From Photobacterium proteolyticum (GTDB taxonomy: Bacteria > Pseudomonadota > Gammaproteobacteria > Enterobacterales > Vibrionaceae), in the NCBI RefSeq assembly GCF_001939735.1, contig NZ_MJIL01000069.1:285845-349844 (forward strand): a stretch of DNA of 64,000 nt. Direction: 5' to 3'. Within the stretch, counting starts at the first letter, position 1. Each line of letters begins with the position of its first letter. Shown piece after piece: positions 38,418 to 47,858 of this stretch. The position numbers and the translations under genes were made by a program. The notes beneath the pieces were generated by a model. The model saw only the letters and a program-made list of their open reading frames with translations. It did no database searches and was not told the origin of the DNA.

Positions 38418-40790
38418 ATGAACCTGGAGCGTTCGGAACGCCTTGAGATCCCCGTTCTGCCACTACGAGATGTGGTGGTCTACCCTCATATGGTTATTCC
38501 ATTGTTTGTAGGCCGGGATAAATCTATTCGTTGTCTTGAGTCGGCAATGGATGACAATAAGCAAATTTTGTTGGTAGCCCAGAAAGAAGCGGCTACCGAC
38601 GAGCCTTCGATCGACGATCTGTATGATGTCGGTACGGTTGCCACTATTCTTCAGTTACTGAAGTTGCCTGATGGTACGGTGAAAGTGCTGGTTGAAGGCC
38701 AGCAGCGTGCCAAGGTTGAAAATCTACGTGATGATGAGTTTTTCACTGCAGATGCTGAATTTCTTGTAACCCAGGAGATGGACGAGCGTGAGCAGGAAGT
38801 GCTGGTCCGTACGGCGATCAACCAGTTCGAAGGCTTTATCAAGCTGAACAAGAAGATCCCGCCGGAAGTGCTGACGTCGCTGAACGGTATTGATGAGGCG
38901 GCACGCCTTGCCGATACCATTGCTGCGCATATGCCGCTTAAGCTTGCCGACAAGCAGAAGGTGCTAGAAATCGTTGATATCACGGAACGCCTCGAGTTCC
39001 TGATGGCAATGATGGAATCTGAGATTGACCTGCTGCAAGTTGAGAAGCGCATTCGTGGCCGCGTTAAGAAGCAGATGGAAAAGAGCCAGCGCGAGTATTA
39101 CCTCAATGAACAAATGAAGGCTATCCAGAAAGAGCTGGGTGAGCTGGATGATGCACCGGATGAATTCGAATCTTTGAAGAAGAAGATCGAAGAGTCGAAA
39201 ATGCCGGCTGAGGCGCGTGAAAAAACTGAGCAGGAATTGCAGAAGCTGAAGATGATGTCGCCGATGTCAGCGGAAGCGACGGTTGTGCGCGGCTATATCG
39301 ATTGGATGCTGAGCGTGCCATGGCACAAGCGTTCTAAGGTGAAGAAAAACCTGGCCAAGGCAGAAGAAGTCTTGAATGCTGACCATTATGGTCTGGAACG
39401 TGTTAAAGAGCGTATTCTTGAGTACTTGGCGGTTCAGAGCCGTATCAACAAGCTGAAGGGACCTATCCTATGTCTTGTTGGTCCTCCTGGTGTCGGTAAA
39501 ACCTCGCTGGGGCAGTCTATTGCAGCTGCAACAGGCCGTAAGTACGTGCGTATGGCACTGGGTGGTGTACGTGACGAGGCGGAGATCCGTGGTCACCGTC
39601 GTACCTATATTGGTTCTATGCCAGGCAAACTGATCCAGAAAATGGCCAAAGTGGAAGTGAAAAACCCGCTGTTCCTGTTGGATGAGATCGACAAGATGTC
39701 ATCGGATATGCGCGGCGATCCATCGTCAGCTTTGCTGGAGGTACTTGATCCTGAACAGAACAATGCGTTCAATGACCACTACCTGGAAGTTGATTACGAT
39801 CTGTCTGACGTGATGTTCGTGGCGACCTCGAACTCAATGAACATTCCGGGACCGCTGCTTGACCGTATGGAAGTGATCCGTCTTTCGGGTTATACCGAAG
39901 ATGAGAAACTCAATATTGCCAAGCGCCACCTGTTGGAGAAGCAGATCAAGCGCAACGGCCTGAAGCCGGGTGAGGTTGAAGTCGATGATTCTGCCCTGAT
40001 CGGCATCATCCGTTATTACACCCGTGAAGCGGGCGTGCGTAGCCTGGAACGTGAAATCTCCAAACTATGCCGTAAGGCGGTAAAAGAGATCCTGCTTAAT
40101 ACTGACACCAAGACGGTGACGATCACTCAGGAAAACCTGAAAGCTTACCTGGGCGTCCAGCGCTTCGATTACGGTAAAGCTGAAGAGAACAACCGTATTG
40201 GTCAGGTAACCGGTCTGGCCTGGACGGAAGTAGGCGGTGATCTGCTGACGATTGAAACTGAGTCGATGCCGGGCAAAGGTAAGTTTACCTACACCGGTTC
40301 GCTGGGTGATGTAATGCAGGAGTCGATCCAGGCGGCAATGACCGTCGTGCGTACCCGTGCCGAACGTCTTGGTGTGGCTGCAGACTTCTACGAGAAGCGT
40401 GATATTCATGTTCACGTACCGGAAGGCGCAACACCGAAAGACGGCCCGAGTGCAGGTATCGCGATGTGTACGGCGCTGGTATCTAGTCTGACGGGTAACC
40501 CGGTACGCGGTGATGTTGCCATGACGGGTGAAATCACGCTGCGTGGTGAAGTATTGCCGATCGGTGGCCTGAAAGAAAAACTGCTGGCTGCACACCGTGG
40601 GGGTATCAAGACGGTACTTATCCCGAAAGAGAATGAGCGTGATTTGGAAGAGATCCCAGATAACGTGATTGCTGATTTGGTCGTGCGTCCGGTGCGTTGG
40701 ATTGATGAGGTGCTGACCGTTGCACTGCAGAATAATCCGACAGGCATTGAGCTGGTTAACGCCCAAAACAGTGACATGCAGCAAAGTTAA
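38418..40790 (+). CDS. lon: ATP-dependent Lon protease
   Basis: Homohexameric AAA+ serine protease for misfolded and regulatory proteins. The 790 aa contain the N-terminal substrate domain ([15 protein letters not shown]), Walker [10 protein letters not shown] (about residue 355), Walker [10 protein letters not shown] and the C-terminal protease domain with catalytic Ser in [10 protein letters not shown] and Lys in [10 protein letters not shown]. The start at 38418 follows AGAGAGAA and fits the E. coli length; the frame extends 39 codons further up through the promoter and is not coding there. Heat-shock regulated by the sigma-32 promoter. Confidence 0.97.
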   Translation: MNLERSERLEIPVLPLRDVVVYPHMVIPLFVGRDKSIRCLESAMDDNKQILLVAQKEAATDEPSIDDLYDVGTVATILQLLKLPDGTVKVLVEGQQRAKVENLRDDEFFTADAEFLVTQEMDEREQEVLVRTAINQFEGFIKLNKKIPPEVLTSLNGIDEAARLADTIAAHMPLKLADKQKVLEIVDITERLEFLMAMMESEIDLLQVEKRIRGRVKKQMEKSQREYYLNEQMKAIQKELGELDDAPDEFESLKKKIEESKMPAEAREKTEQELQKLKMMSPMSAEATVVRGYIDWMLSVPWHKRSKVKKNLAKAEEVLNADHYGLERVKERILEYLAVQSRINKLKGPILCLVGPPGVGKTSLGQSIAAATGRKYVRMALGGVRDEAEIRGHRRTYIGSMPGKLIQKMAKVEVKNPLFLLDEIDKMSSDMRGDPSSALLEVLDPEQNNAFNDHYLEVDYDLSDVMFVATSNSMNIPGPLLDRMEVIRLSGYTEDEKLNIAKRHLLEKQIKRNGLKPGEVEVDDSALIGIIRYYTREAGVRSLEREISKLCRKAVKEILLNTDTKTVTITQENLKAYLGVQRFDYGKAEENNRIGQVTGLAWTEVGGDLLTIETESMPGKGKFTYTGSLGDVMQESIQAAMTVVRTRAERLGVAADFYEKRDIHVHVPEGATPKDGPSAGIAMCTALVSSLTGNPVRGDVAMTGEITLRGEVLPIGGLKEKLLAAHRGGIKTVLIPKENERDLEEIPDNVIADLVVRPVRWIDEVLTVALQNNPTGIELVNAQNSDMQQS

Positions 40791-40796
40791 GTAAAG

Positions 40797-40839
40797 AAAA
40801 AACGCTTTCAGGTGCAAAAAGCCTTGTCAGCGTTTTTTT
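40797..40839 (+). terminator. lon terminator
   Basis: AAAAAACGCT (40797-40806) with AGCGTTTTTT (40829-40838), loop of 22 bases with a possible inner stem. Directly follows the stop codon. Confidence 0.8.
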
Positions 40840-40916
40840 GTATCGCTATAAGTTAGGTCTAATTCGCTGTAAGCTCAATAATATCAATACTTACCCGTAT
40901 CTCAGGTGTTCTGTGC

Positions 40917-40925
40917 TGGTATAAT
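40917..40925 (+). promoter_or_regulatory. Extended -10 promoter of hupB
   Basis: TGGTATAAT is a perfect extended -10 element, 90 bases before the hupB start. No clear -35 is present, as expected for this promoter type. Confidence 0.65.
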
Positions 40926-41014
40926 TAGGCCTGATACATTTTTTTTGTCCGTTGCAAGTTTTAAGCTTGTTGACAAGGTGGCTTGCGGACAAGGTTCATA
41001 GAGGGGATGAAATC

Positions 41015-41287
41015 GTGAACAAAACTCAGTTAGTTGATAAAATTGCTGAAAATGCAGATATTTCTAAAGCGTCAGCTGGTCGTGCTCTGGATGCATTCAT
41101 TGACGCTGTTTCAGACACCCTGAAAACAGGTGATCAGGTTGCGCTAGTTGGTTTCGGTACTTTCTCTGTACGTGAGCGTGCAGCACGTACCGGTCGCAAC
41201 CCACAGACAGGTGAAGAAATCCAGATTGCTGCTGCGAAAGTACCTGGCTTTAAAGCGGGTAAAGCGCTTAAGGATTCTGTAAACTAA
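41015..41287 (+). CDS. hupB: DNA-binding protein HU-beta
   Basis: Small basic nucleoid protein that bends DNA as a dimer. The 90 aa open [20 protein letters not shown] and keep the DNA-binding arm signature [21 protein letters not shown]. Start is GTG at 41015 with GAGGGGATGA upstream; the longer frame from 40952 runs through the leader. Position between lon and ppiD is the same as in E. coli. A clean terminator follows. Confidence 0.97.
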   Translation: MNKTQLVDKIAENADISKASAGRALDAFIDAVSDTLKTGDQVALVGFGTFSVRERAARTGRNPQTGEEIQIAAAKVPGFKAGKALKDSVN

Positions 41288-41370
41288 TAGTGGGCATCGG
41301 CCCGCTGTTTGTATTGAACAAACATCGATGCGGGTTGTCAGAGTTACTGACAACTTGGCATGAAATGAGG

Positions 41371-41397
41371 GCGCATCGAGTTGATGCGCTTTTTTTA
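41371..41397 (+). terminator. hupB terminator
   Basis: GCGCATC (41371-41377) with GATGCGC (41383-41389), then T7. Confidence 0.95.
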
Positions 41398-41506
41398 CTT
41401 TGTATCAGGGTGAAATTTTCAGTATCTAGTGCCTATTGGCTAGATACCCGAAGGCATTCTTCACAACCACAGTGCCAGATCGAATGAGTAGGAGATACGG
41501 CAGATT

Positions 41507-43396
41507 ATGATGGAGCGTATGCGCGAAGGCGCTAGCAGCATTTGGGTCAAGATCATTCTTGGCTTAATTATTTTATCTTTTGTTTTTGCTGGTGTGGGTA
41601 GTTACCTTGCCGGTGGCAGTGAGCAAGCCGCTGCAAAGATTGATGATCGAGAAATCAGTCAGCGTGAGTTCGAGCAGGCCTACCAGAATGAACGTAACCG
41701 TATGCAGTCGCAGCTTGGTGAGTACTTCACAACGCTGATGGGCGATCCGGCTTATGTACAGCAGTTCCGTCGTAGCGTGCTTGATCGCATGGTCAATGAT
41801 GTACTGGTTGAGCAACGTGCCAAAGAGCTTGGTTTGCGTATCAGTGATGAGCAGATCCGTAGCTCGATTGTCTCAATGCCTGAGTTCCAGCGTGATGGTA
41901 AGTTTGACAACGAGGTTTATAATACCTTGCTTCGTCGTTCTGGCTTCACACCGGAAATGTTTGCCGAGTCAATGCGTACAGATATGCTGCGTCAGCAGCT
42001 ACTGACTGCCATTCAGGGCAGTGATTTTGCATTGGGCAATGAGCTGGCAGCACTGACTAAGCTTGAGAAGCAGCAGCGTGTTATCCGCAGCCTGACTCTG
42101 GACGTGGCTGAGTTTCAGAAGAACGCAGATGTTTCTGAGGAAGCAATCCAGGCTTTCTATGATCAGAACCCACAGATGTTCACCCGCCCTGATCAGGTCA
42201 AAGTGGCTTACATCGAGCTGTCAGGCGAGGGCCTGAAAACCACGCTGGAAATCTCTGAAGACGATGCAAAAGCTTTTTACGAAGAGAACCAGGCTAAATT
42301 TGGCACAGCCGAGCAGCGCTTAGCTAGCCATATCCTTATCCAAGGTGACAGCAGCGAAGCAAAAGCCAAGGCTGATACTCTGTTGGCTGAGCTAAACGGC
42401 GGGGCGGACTTTGCCCAGTTGGCCGAGTCGTCTTCTGACGATACGTTCAGTGCCAAAGAAGGCGGTAAGCTGGATTGGTTTGAGCGCGGTGTGATGGATC
42501 CGGCTTTTGAAGATGCGGCATTTGCACTGAACAAAGGTGAAACATCTGCAGTTGTTAAGACCTCGTTTGGCTACCACATCATCAAGCTAGACGATATCAA
42601 GGCTTCTAAGGTTAAGCCATTTGCTGATGTGCGCGATGACATTGTTGCCGAGCTTCGTGAGCAGCGTGCAGCAGAAGAGTTCTACGACCTGCAGACTCAG
42701 CTGGCCGAGACGGCGTTCGAAATGCCAGATTCGCTGGACGATGCCGCAGCGGCTGTGAATGCTGAGGTACAGACTACTGACTTCTTCGCTCAGAACGATG
42801 CGCCAGGCGTATTGGCTAACCCTGCAGTAATGCAGGCGGTATTTAGTCCGGAAGTGCGTGAAGATGGCCTGAACTCCGATGTGATTGAGATTGGTCCTGA
42901 GCATGTCGTTGTTGTACGCGTCGAAGACTCTCGTGATGAGATGGTACTACCTTTCGACGAGGTATCTGACTCCGTTAAGCAGCAGTTGGCAGCTCAGCAA
43001 GGCGAGCAGGCTGCACAGGCAAAAGCTGACGAGATCATTGCTGCGCTTCGTGACGGCAATACAGGTATCCTTGAAGCCGAGTCACTGAGCTTCTCTGATG
43101 CGCAAACCATCAGCCGCTCTGGTGCTGACCGTATGGTTGCCCAGGTTGCCTATGGGCTAGCCAAGCCTGTCGATAGCAAAGCAGTTTACGGTATGACGCG
43201 TGACATGTCCGGCAATGTGCTGATTATCGCTTTGGATGAAGTGATTGAGGCAGATGTTGATCAGGTTGCATCAGACAGCCAGTTGGCCACTCAGGTTGAG
43301 CAGATGAATGCACAGCAGGATGTAATGGCTACACTGGAAGTACTGAGAAACACGGCTGAGGTTAGTTATCCAACTCTGGATGCACCAGCAAACTAA
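41507..43396 (+). CDS. ppiD: Periplasmic folding chaperone PpiD (SurA_N / parvulin)
   Basis: Inner-membrane-anchored periplasmic chaperone linked to SecYEG. The 629 aa have one N-terminal membrane helix (VKIILGLIILSFVFAGVGSYL, about residues 14-34), a SurA_N-like region (about 40-180), a parvulin domain (about 266-355, with LASHILI, GGKLDWFERGVMDPAFEDAAF and SFGYHIIKLDDI) and a C-terminal region. E. coli PpiD's parvulin domain is inactive; activity here is not judged. Start is one of two adjacent ATGs. Ends with a terminator. Confidence 0.95.
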   Translation: MMERMREGASSIWVKIILGLIILSFVFAGVGSYLAGGSEQAAAKIDDREISQREFEQAYQNERNRMQSQLGEYFTTLMGDPAYVQQFRRSVLDRMVNDVLVEQRAKELGLRISDEQIRSSIVSMPEFQRDGKFDNEVYNTLLRRSGFTPEMFAESMRTDMLRQQLLTAIQGSDFALGNELAALTKLEKQQRVIRSLTLDVAEFQKNADVSEEAIQAFYDQNPQMFTRPDQVKVAYIELSGEGLKTTLEISEDDAKAFYEENQAKFGTAEQRLASHILIQGDSSEAKAKADTLLAELNGGADFAQLAESSSDDTFSAKEGGKLDWFERGVMDPAFEDAAFALNKGETSAVVKTSFGYHIIKLDDIKASKVKPFADVRDDIVAELREQRAAEEFYDLQTQLAETAFEMPDSLDDAAAAVNAEVQTTDFFAQNDAPGVLANPAVMQAVFSPEVREDGLNSDVIEIGPEHVVVVRVEDSRDEMVLPFDEVSDSVKQQLAAQQGEQAAQAKADEIIAALRDGNTGILEAESLSFSDAQTISRSGADRMVAQVAYGLAKPVDSKAVYGMTRDMSGNVLIIALDEVIEADVDQVASDSQLATQVEQMNAQQDVMATLEVLRNTAEVSYPTLDAPAN

Positions 43397-43417
43397 TTGT
43401 AATTTAGCAATTCGTTA

Positions 43418-43447
43418 ACGGGCCGCCATTGTGCGGCCCGTCGTTTT
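43418..43447 (+). terminator. ppiD terminator
   Basis: ACGGGCCGC (43418-43426) with GCGGCCCGT (43433-43441), followed by CGTTTTT. Confidence 0.92.
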
Positions 43448-43557
43448 TCTGCCATATCATTATGCATTTCTATTTACCTCCCTTCCTCCCGATTTAAGCT
43501 AATTACCGCAGAACCGCGAAATATTCCTATTTGGTTTGTAATTAGTGGAGGTTAATT

Positions 43558-43845
43558 TTGAATGTATTCTTTCATGCGGTAATACTGATTGCCGCGCTAT
43601 GCTTTGTTCCTGTGGGGCATGCTAGTGGTGATTCACATGAGGGTATTGAGATCACGGTGAATATCAATACAGCGAATGCTGAAGAGCTGGACAAGTTATT
43701 ACTTGGTATTGGGCCGGACAAAGCAGCAAATATCATTGAATACCGTAATACTCATGGTACGTTTGCCACAGCTGACGAGCTAGAAAATGTGAAGGGGATA
43801 GGCGCTGCGACTGTCGCCAAGAACCGGGAGCGAATTAAGCTTTAA
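43558..43845 (+). CDS. ComEA-family helix-hairpin-helix DNA-binding protein
   Basis: A 95-aa exported protein: signal peptide (about residues 1-22, ending GHA), a short linker, then tandem HhH motifs (INTANAEELDKLLLGIGPDKAANIIEYR and LENVKGIGAATVAKNRERI, cited in part). This is the YbaV/ComEA layout; ComEA in Vibrio binds DNA in the periplasm during natural transformation, while YbaV is the E. coli neighbour of ppiD. The start is TTG at 43558 with GGAGG seven bases upstream and no ATG alternative. Confidence 0.88.
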   Translation: MNVFFHAVILIAALCFVPVGHASGDSHEGIEITVNINTANAEELDKLLLGIGPDKAANIIEYRNTHGTFATADELENVKGIGAATVAKNRERIKL

Positions 43846-43955
43846 TCTTTCTTCAAAGTACAGCGGCTGAAGAAGAGAGGTATGTGGTTCTTCTTCGCCT
43901 TCCTTGGCGAAGCTGTTTGAGTGAAGGGGGGGTTCCATTTCTTGGTAATTGTTGG

Positions 43956-44294
43956 TTATTTCTTGGTATTGAATAGGGGCTGATCTTTCTTTTCTTTCTC
44001 TGACCAGAAGTTAATGTTGAACTGTGCGTCTTCTGAGATTTCGATGCGGTGCCAGTATTGAGGTGGACTGGTTGCGAACTGGCCGGCATTGATGACAACT
44101 GTCATTTCGGGCTCGGTTGCCTCACTATTCGCGAAACCGTGATAAGTAACGCTACCTTCTATAACACAAAGCTGTCCGAACACACCTTCTGCCGTATTAT
44201 GGTGCGATAGCAATGCCGCTGGTACCGTCTGCTTGGTAAAGAAAGGGGTTGAACGCTGAATTGTCCAATCAGCTGGAATTCGTAGATGGCTCAT
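43956..44294 (-). CDS. DUF1971 (YeaR/TehB N-terminal-like) cupin-type protein
   Basis: A 112-aa protein resembling E. coli YeaR and the N-terminal domain of some TehB proteins: STPFFTKQTVPAALLSHHNT, VIEGSVTYHGFA, VINAGQFATSPPQYWHRIE, FNINFWS. The fold should be a small cupin-like beta barrel; the role is unproven (YeaR is nitrate/NO-induced in E. coli). Its upstream region has a perfect 9+9 bp inverted repeat (44337-44365) and a Fur-box-like sequence (44378-44396), so it is likely tightly regulated. It stands alone between a ComEA-like gene and rhombosortase. Confidence 0.8.
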   Translation of the reverse strand: MSHLRIPADWTIQRSTPFFTKQTVPAALLSHHNTAEGVFGQLCVIEGSVTYHGFANSEATEPEMTVVINAGQFATSPPQYWHRIEISEDAQFNINFWSEKEKKDQPLFNTKK

Positions 44295-44336
44295 AATGAC
44301 CTCTTATCATGCAAGTGAGAACTAAATTGGTTTGAT

Positions 44337-44365
44337 CTTAACTTGTATTTATAATGCAAGTTAAG
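44337..44365. promoter_or_regulatory. Perfect inverted repeat upstream of the DUF1971 gene
   Basis: CTTAACTTG (44337-44345) and CAAGTTAAG (44357-44365) with an 11-base A/T-rich spacer, 43 bases before the start codon. The symmetry and spacing suit a dimeric repressor or activator. No known consensus matched. Confidence 0.6.
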
Positions 44366-44377
44366 GCTGGTGTTGTC

Positions 44378-44396
44378 AATAATAATTCTCATTTGC
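44378..44396. promoter_or_regulatory. Fur-box-like sequence
   Basis: AATAATAATTCTCATTTGC agrees with 13 of 19 positions of the GATAATGATAATCATTATC consensus by eye, and lies 84-102 bases before the DUF1971 start. On the minus strand it sits just upstream of a TTGACA. Confidence 0.45.
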
Positions 44397-44427
44397 AATG
44401 GTGTGTGTAAAGAGTGTTCGGCAGTTA

Positions 44428-45000
44428 TTAATTTAAGAGCTTGTTTTTATTTAAGCTTTTCTTCAATATGACCGGGATTAGTGCGCAGACTACACCGGCA
44501 ATGGCACCGAGAAGGTGTGCTTCGATAGCTATGCGTGCCCCGATAAGTGCCGCTGAGCTGGCCGAGCCGCCGAAGTATTGTTCAGAAGCGATTTTACCAA
44601 CGAGCCCCAGCATAAGCAGCCAGCCACCTTTCTGTTTGGTCTGGATATCTCTTACTGCCCCCCAGGCAAAGAGCCCGTGAAGTACCCCTGATAGCCCAGC
44701 ATACCACTGAATGTCGGTCGCTATGATCCCAAGCCCAACGACAGCCGAGAGTGCCAGTATTAGCAAGCTATATGGGCGGGCAGAGTAATGTAACCGATAA
44801 ATGAATGTGATGATTGCCAGCGCCATGGTATTCATTATCATATGCGGCCAATTGGTATGGGTCAGGTTTCCTGTTAGGATCCGCCAGACTTCGCCATCGA
44901 GTATTGCACTGCGATCCCAGGCCAACCAGTATTGGGCGACGGGCCACTGTGCGATGAAAAGAGCTGTGATGGCAATAATCAGAAAAGTACGAATAGACAA
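44428..45000 (-). CDS. rrtA: Rhombosortase (GlyGly-CTERM processing rhomboid protease)
   Basis: Intramembrane serine protease that removes the GlyGly-CTERM tail from exported enzymes in Vibrio, Shewanella and relatives. About 190 aa with six hydrophobic helices, the catalytic Ser in AGLSGVLHG (about Ser104) and catalytic His in EAHLLGAIAG (about His162). TTG at 45000 is preferred because GAGGTGA lies just upstream; GTG at 45006 is in frame without a ribosome site. The frame runs on to 45171 inside tapT, which is not coding for this protein. Head-to-head with tapT, 10 bases apart. No GlyGly-CTERM substrate is in the window. Confidence 0.88.
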   Translation of the reverse strand: MSIRTFLIIAITALFIAQWPVAQYWLAWDRSAILDGEVWRILTGNLTHTNWPHMIMNTMALAIITFIYRLHYSARPYSLLILALSAVVGLGIIATDIQWYAGLSGVLHGLFAWGAVRDIQTKQKGGWLLMLGLVGKIASEQYFGGSASSAALIGARIAIEAHLLGAIAGVVCALIPVILKKSLNKNKLLN

Positions 45001-45010
45001 GGTCACCTCG

Positions 45011-45643
45011 ATGAGCCGATATTGTGAGCAGTGCGGCAAGGCCCAAAAAGCCTGTATTTGCAGCTGGATCCAAACTGTTGATGCTAAAACCGAACTCTGG
45101 ATATTACAACATCCTTCAGAGGTAAAACGTGCAATTGGTACCGCACGTATACTGACGCTCTCTTTACCCAATGCCCGGTTGTGGGTTGGAGAGGATTTTT
45201 CTGATCATGATGAGCTGAACACCTTGTTAAGCGATCCTTTGCGAGATGTCTATATTGTATACCCTGGAGAATATTCGGAGCCTGTTTCTTCACTGGCCCG
45301 GCAGCCGCAGCATGAAGGCGTAAAACGAGTACTGATTTTGCTTGATGGGACATGGAAAAAAGCCTACAAAATGTGGCAGTTGTCCAGTAACCTCCAGGTC
45401 CTGCCTACGGTTAATCTGGATAATGTCGAGAAGGGTAATTACCGGATCCGCAAGTCACCCAAAGAGCAGGGGGTTTCAACCGTCGAGGCCGGTTATCTGG
45501 CTTTGGCCGCGCTCGAAGGGGAAGCCAAGTTCTCCCCCTTGATTGATGCTTTCAACCGAATGATTGATTTTCAGATCCAGCAAATGCCCGAGGGGGTGTT
45601 TGAGCGGAATTATAAACGTGAAACTCAAGATTCTAATTCCTAA
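45011..45643 (+). CDS. tapT: tRNA-uridine aminocarboxypropyltransferase (DTW domain)
   Basis: Installs acp3U at position 47 of several tRNAs using SAM. The 210-aa protein has an N-terminal Cys cluster (CEQCGKAQKACIC), PSEVKRAIGTARIL, and the family DTW motif as LDGTWKKAYKMW, with KSPKEQGVSTVEAGYLAL after it. Corresponds to E. coli YfiP/TapT. Start ATG at 45011 with AAGG eight bases upstream; that ribosome site overlaps the first codons of rrtA on the other strand. A palindromic repeat follows and the convergent dgt gene. Confidence 0.9.
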   Translation: MSRYCEQCGKAQKACICSWIQTVDAKTELWILQHPSEVKRAIGTARILTLSLPNARLWVGEDFSDHDELNTLLSDPLRDVYIVYPGEYSEPVSSLARQPQHEGVKRVLILLDGTWKKAYKMWQLSSNLQVLPTVNLDNVEKGNYRIRKSPKEQGVSTVEAGYLALAALEGEAKFSPLIDAFNRMIDFQIQQMPEGVFERNYKRETQDSNS

Positions 45644-45671
45644 TTTATGGTTAGGCTGTCGTGGTCTAGTG

Positions 45672-45754
45672 TCCTCCACTTTTCAAGGTGAGGGCTAGGA
45701 TGGTGTTTCGCGAACCCCCTCCCAACCTCCCCCCTTGAAAATGGGGAGGGGTTT
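45672..45754. repeat. G/C-rich palindromic repeat, copy 3 (tapT/dgt)
   Basis: CTTTTCAAGGTGAGGGCTAGG, then CCCCCTCCCAACCTCC, then CCCCTTGAAAATGGGGAGGGG (each quoted in part). It carries degenerate forms of the 14280/56641 hairpin on both sides of a CGCG centre and fills the space between convergent genes. Confidence 0.7.
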
Positions 45755-45756
45755 GT

Positions 45757-47124
45757 CTAAAACCCATGGCCTTCGTGGCCGACGCCAACGGCGGTGGTTG
45801 GCTGGAATAGAGTGCTGTAAAGTCGCTGGGCAAAGCCATCAGTCATTCCCGAGATGTAATCCGCAATGATCCTGTGCGCATTTTCTCCGTTGCTGATGGC
45901 CTTCTCCCATCGCTCCCGAGTATTGGCCGGAAGCAAGCGTTCCGGGTCGGAGGCAAATGCTTCGAACAGTTCCATCACCAGTTGTTGCCCTTTGTATTCG
46001 AGCAACTGGATCTCCGGTTTTTTCACCACAAAATCACTGACAAACTGTTTTAATACCTCTAGCACTCGCTCCATCGACTCGGAGAGGAAGGCATTCCACT
46101 GGAGAAGAGGCTCGTCAAAACTATCGACGCCGTTTTGAATAGCCGGAGCGATATGAATGGAAGTCAGCAGGGCGTTGACCATTGCCCCGATGGCATCTTT
46201 GCGCTGGTGGTGGGTGCCGAATAGCTGTTCGCTGAGCTTGCCAATACGGGCCTCCAGCCAGGGCTCACCGCAGTCGGCAAGCTTGCTGGCAACGGCCTCG
46301 TGCCATTGCTCGCGGGTGACGATACCCATCACGATGGCATCCTCCAGATCATGCACACCATAGGCGATATCATCGGCCAGCTCCATAATCGAGCAATCGA
46401 GTGATTTGAAGCGCGTTTTCAGGTGCTCTGTCGGGCGGCTGCGTTGACAGCGCATCTGGCTAAAGAGTTCGCGGTCGTGATCGGAGAGCAGTGCCAGCAC
46501 CCATTCGAAGGTTTCCGTATCATCGTTATACACCCCTTTGGCAGGGTGCCAGTCCTTGGCCTTGAGGTGACGATAGTTGGCCACTTCTGCTGGTAGTTCT
46601 GTTGCTCGGGTATTGCTAATCAGTGCTGGGTATTTCAGTAGCCCGAGTAGGGTGCGGCGTGACAGGTTCATGCCGAAATGTTCGGTATAAGGCTCGAGCA
46701 GGGTAACGATACGAAATGTCTGGGCGTTGCCTTCGAAGCCTCCGTGTTCGCGCATCATGTAGTTCAGTGCGACTTCGCCGCCGTGGCCAAAGGGAGGGTG
46801 GCCGATATCATGTGCCAGACACAGGCTTTCCATCAGGCTAGTCGATGGCAGCAGATCACGAAACGTCGGTTGTTTGATTTTCAATTGGGCCACAATGCCG
46901 GTGCCAATTTGGGAGGCTTCCAGAGAATGCGTTAGCCGGGTGCGGTAAAAGTCATGATGCCCGGCTCCGTGAACCTGAGTTTTGGCCTGCAAGCGACGGA
47001 ATGCGGCAGAGTGCAGGATCCTTGCCCGGTCGCGCTGGTAGGCTGAGCGATGGTCGTTGCGGCGAACTTTCTGTTCATTGCTTTTTCGGTTTTCCCAGGT
47101 GGGAGCGAGAATAAATTGTGTCAT
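45757..47124 (-). CDS. dgt: dGTPase-like HD-domain triphosphohydrolase
   Basis: Deoxyguanosinetriphosphate triphosphohydrolase-like protein that releases triphosphate from dNTPs. The 455 aa keep the HD metal site ([12 protein letters not shown], then [15 protein letters not shown]) and [14 protein letters not shown]. It is shorter than E. coli Dgt (505 aa) and matches the type-2 dGTPase group seen in Shewanella and Vibrio. Its start codon overlaps the yfbR stop by one base (TAATG), so the two nucleotide phosphohydrolases are translationally coupled. Confidence 0.9.
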   Translation of the reverse strand: MTQFILAPTWENRKSNEQKVRRNDHRSAYQRDRARILHSAAFRRLQAKTQVHGAGHHDFYRTRLTHSLEASQIGTGIVAQLKIKQPTFRDLLPSTSLMESLCLAHDIGHPPFGHGGEVALNYMMREHGGFEGNAQTFRIVTLLEPYTEHFGMNLSRRTLLGLLKYPALISNTRATELPAEVANYRHLKAKDWHPAKGVYNDDTETFEWVLALLSDHDRELFSQMRCQRSRPTEHLKTRFKSLDCSIMELADDIAYGVHDLEDAIVMGIVTREQWHEAVASKLADCGEPWLEARIGKLSEQLFGTHHQRKDAIGAMVNALLTSIHIAPAIQNGVDSFDEPLLQWNAFLSESMERVLEVLKQFVSDFVVKKPEIQLLEYKGQQLVMELFEAFASDPERLLPANTRERWEKAISNGENAHRIIADYISGMTDGFAQRLYSTLFQPTTAVGVGHEGHGF

Positions 47125-47708
47125 TAACTGATGTCGTCCAGCGTTAGGTTGAAACTATCTACAAAAGTATCGAGAAAGTACTGCATCTCGGGACTGGAGC
47201 GCTCCGACAGGGTCTGTTCGAGGCGTTTCTTGGCCTGGGTAAATTCATGGTTGCCGGCACTGAGTTCTTCAAGGCATTTGAGGTACGCACACAAGCTGTC
47301 AGCTTGCTTGACGATGGCATAATCCTCTTTGTTGATAGAGTGGCTATCGAGCAGCGGCGCGTAGTCGTCCCGAAATTCCTCCGGCAGCATCGACAGCAGC
47401 TTTTGCTCGGCAGCAAGTTCAATCTTTTTATACTCTTCGGCAATGGTCGGGTTGTAATATTTGATCGGGGTCGGCATATCACCCGTCAGCACTTCGCTGG
47501 TGTCATGGAACATACCGAGCAGGGCAATGCGCTCGGGATTGGTGTTGCCGCCGAATTTACGGTTTTTGATCAGTGCCAGAGCATGGGCGACAAAAGCGAC
47601 CTGAAGGCTATGTTCCGAGATGTTCTCGGTTGAGACACTTCGCATTAGCGGCCAGCGCTGGATGAGCTTCATACGTGCCAAATGGGCAAAAAAATGACTT
47701 TTTTCCAT
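47124..47708 (-). CDS. yfbR: 5'-deoxynucleotidase YfbR
   Basis: HD-domain phosphatase that removes 5' phosphate from deoxyribonucleoside monophosphates. The 194 aa include the metal-binding His33 in SEHSLQVA, His68-Asp69 in [17 protein letters not shown], and a late Asp in [12 protein letters not shown]. coli YfbR has 199 residues. Upstream member of the yfbR-dgt pair; alaA (E. coli yfbQ) lies just behind it in the same direction, as in E. coli where yfbQ and yfbR are neighbours. Confidence 0.95.
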   Translation of the reverse strand: MEKSHFFAHLARMKLIQRWPLMRSVSTENISEHSLQVAFVAHALALIKNRKFGGNTNPERIALLGMFHDTSEVLTGDMPTPIKYYNPTIAEEYKKIELAAEQKLLSMLPEEFRDDYAPLLDSHSINKEDYAIVKQADSLCAYLKCLEELSAGNHEFTQAKKRLEQTLSERSSPEMQYFLDTFVDSFNLTLDDIS

Positions 47709-47858
47709 ATCGATACTTCTTTTGCGGCTGAGAGTGAGGCTGATTGGCTGTAATCAGTTTGGCCTATCTAGTTAAAGGTAACAGAAAAAGACGTGAGGTA
47801 AATAAAAGCCCCAGTAAAAACTGAGGCTTGGCTGGGTTTGGCTTGGATGGGGCAATGA

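Noticed and set aside
43853-44098. An 81-codon minus-strand frame overlapping the DUF1971 gene
   Set aside because: Different frame, Ser/Lys/Arg-rich and without homology; the DUF1971 frame explains the region.
45757-47124. The dgt gene as a dedicated phage-defence dGTPase
   Set aside because: It is coupled to housekeeping yfbR beside alaA, with no defence genes nearby; family membership alone is not evidence.
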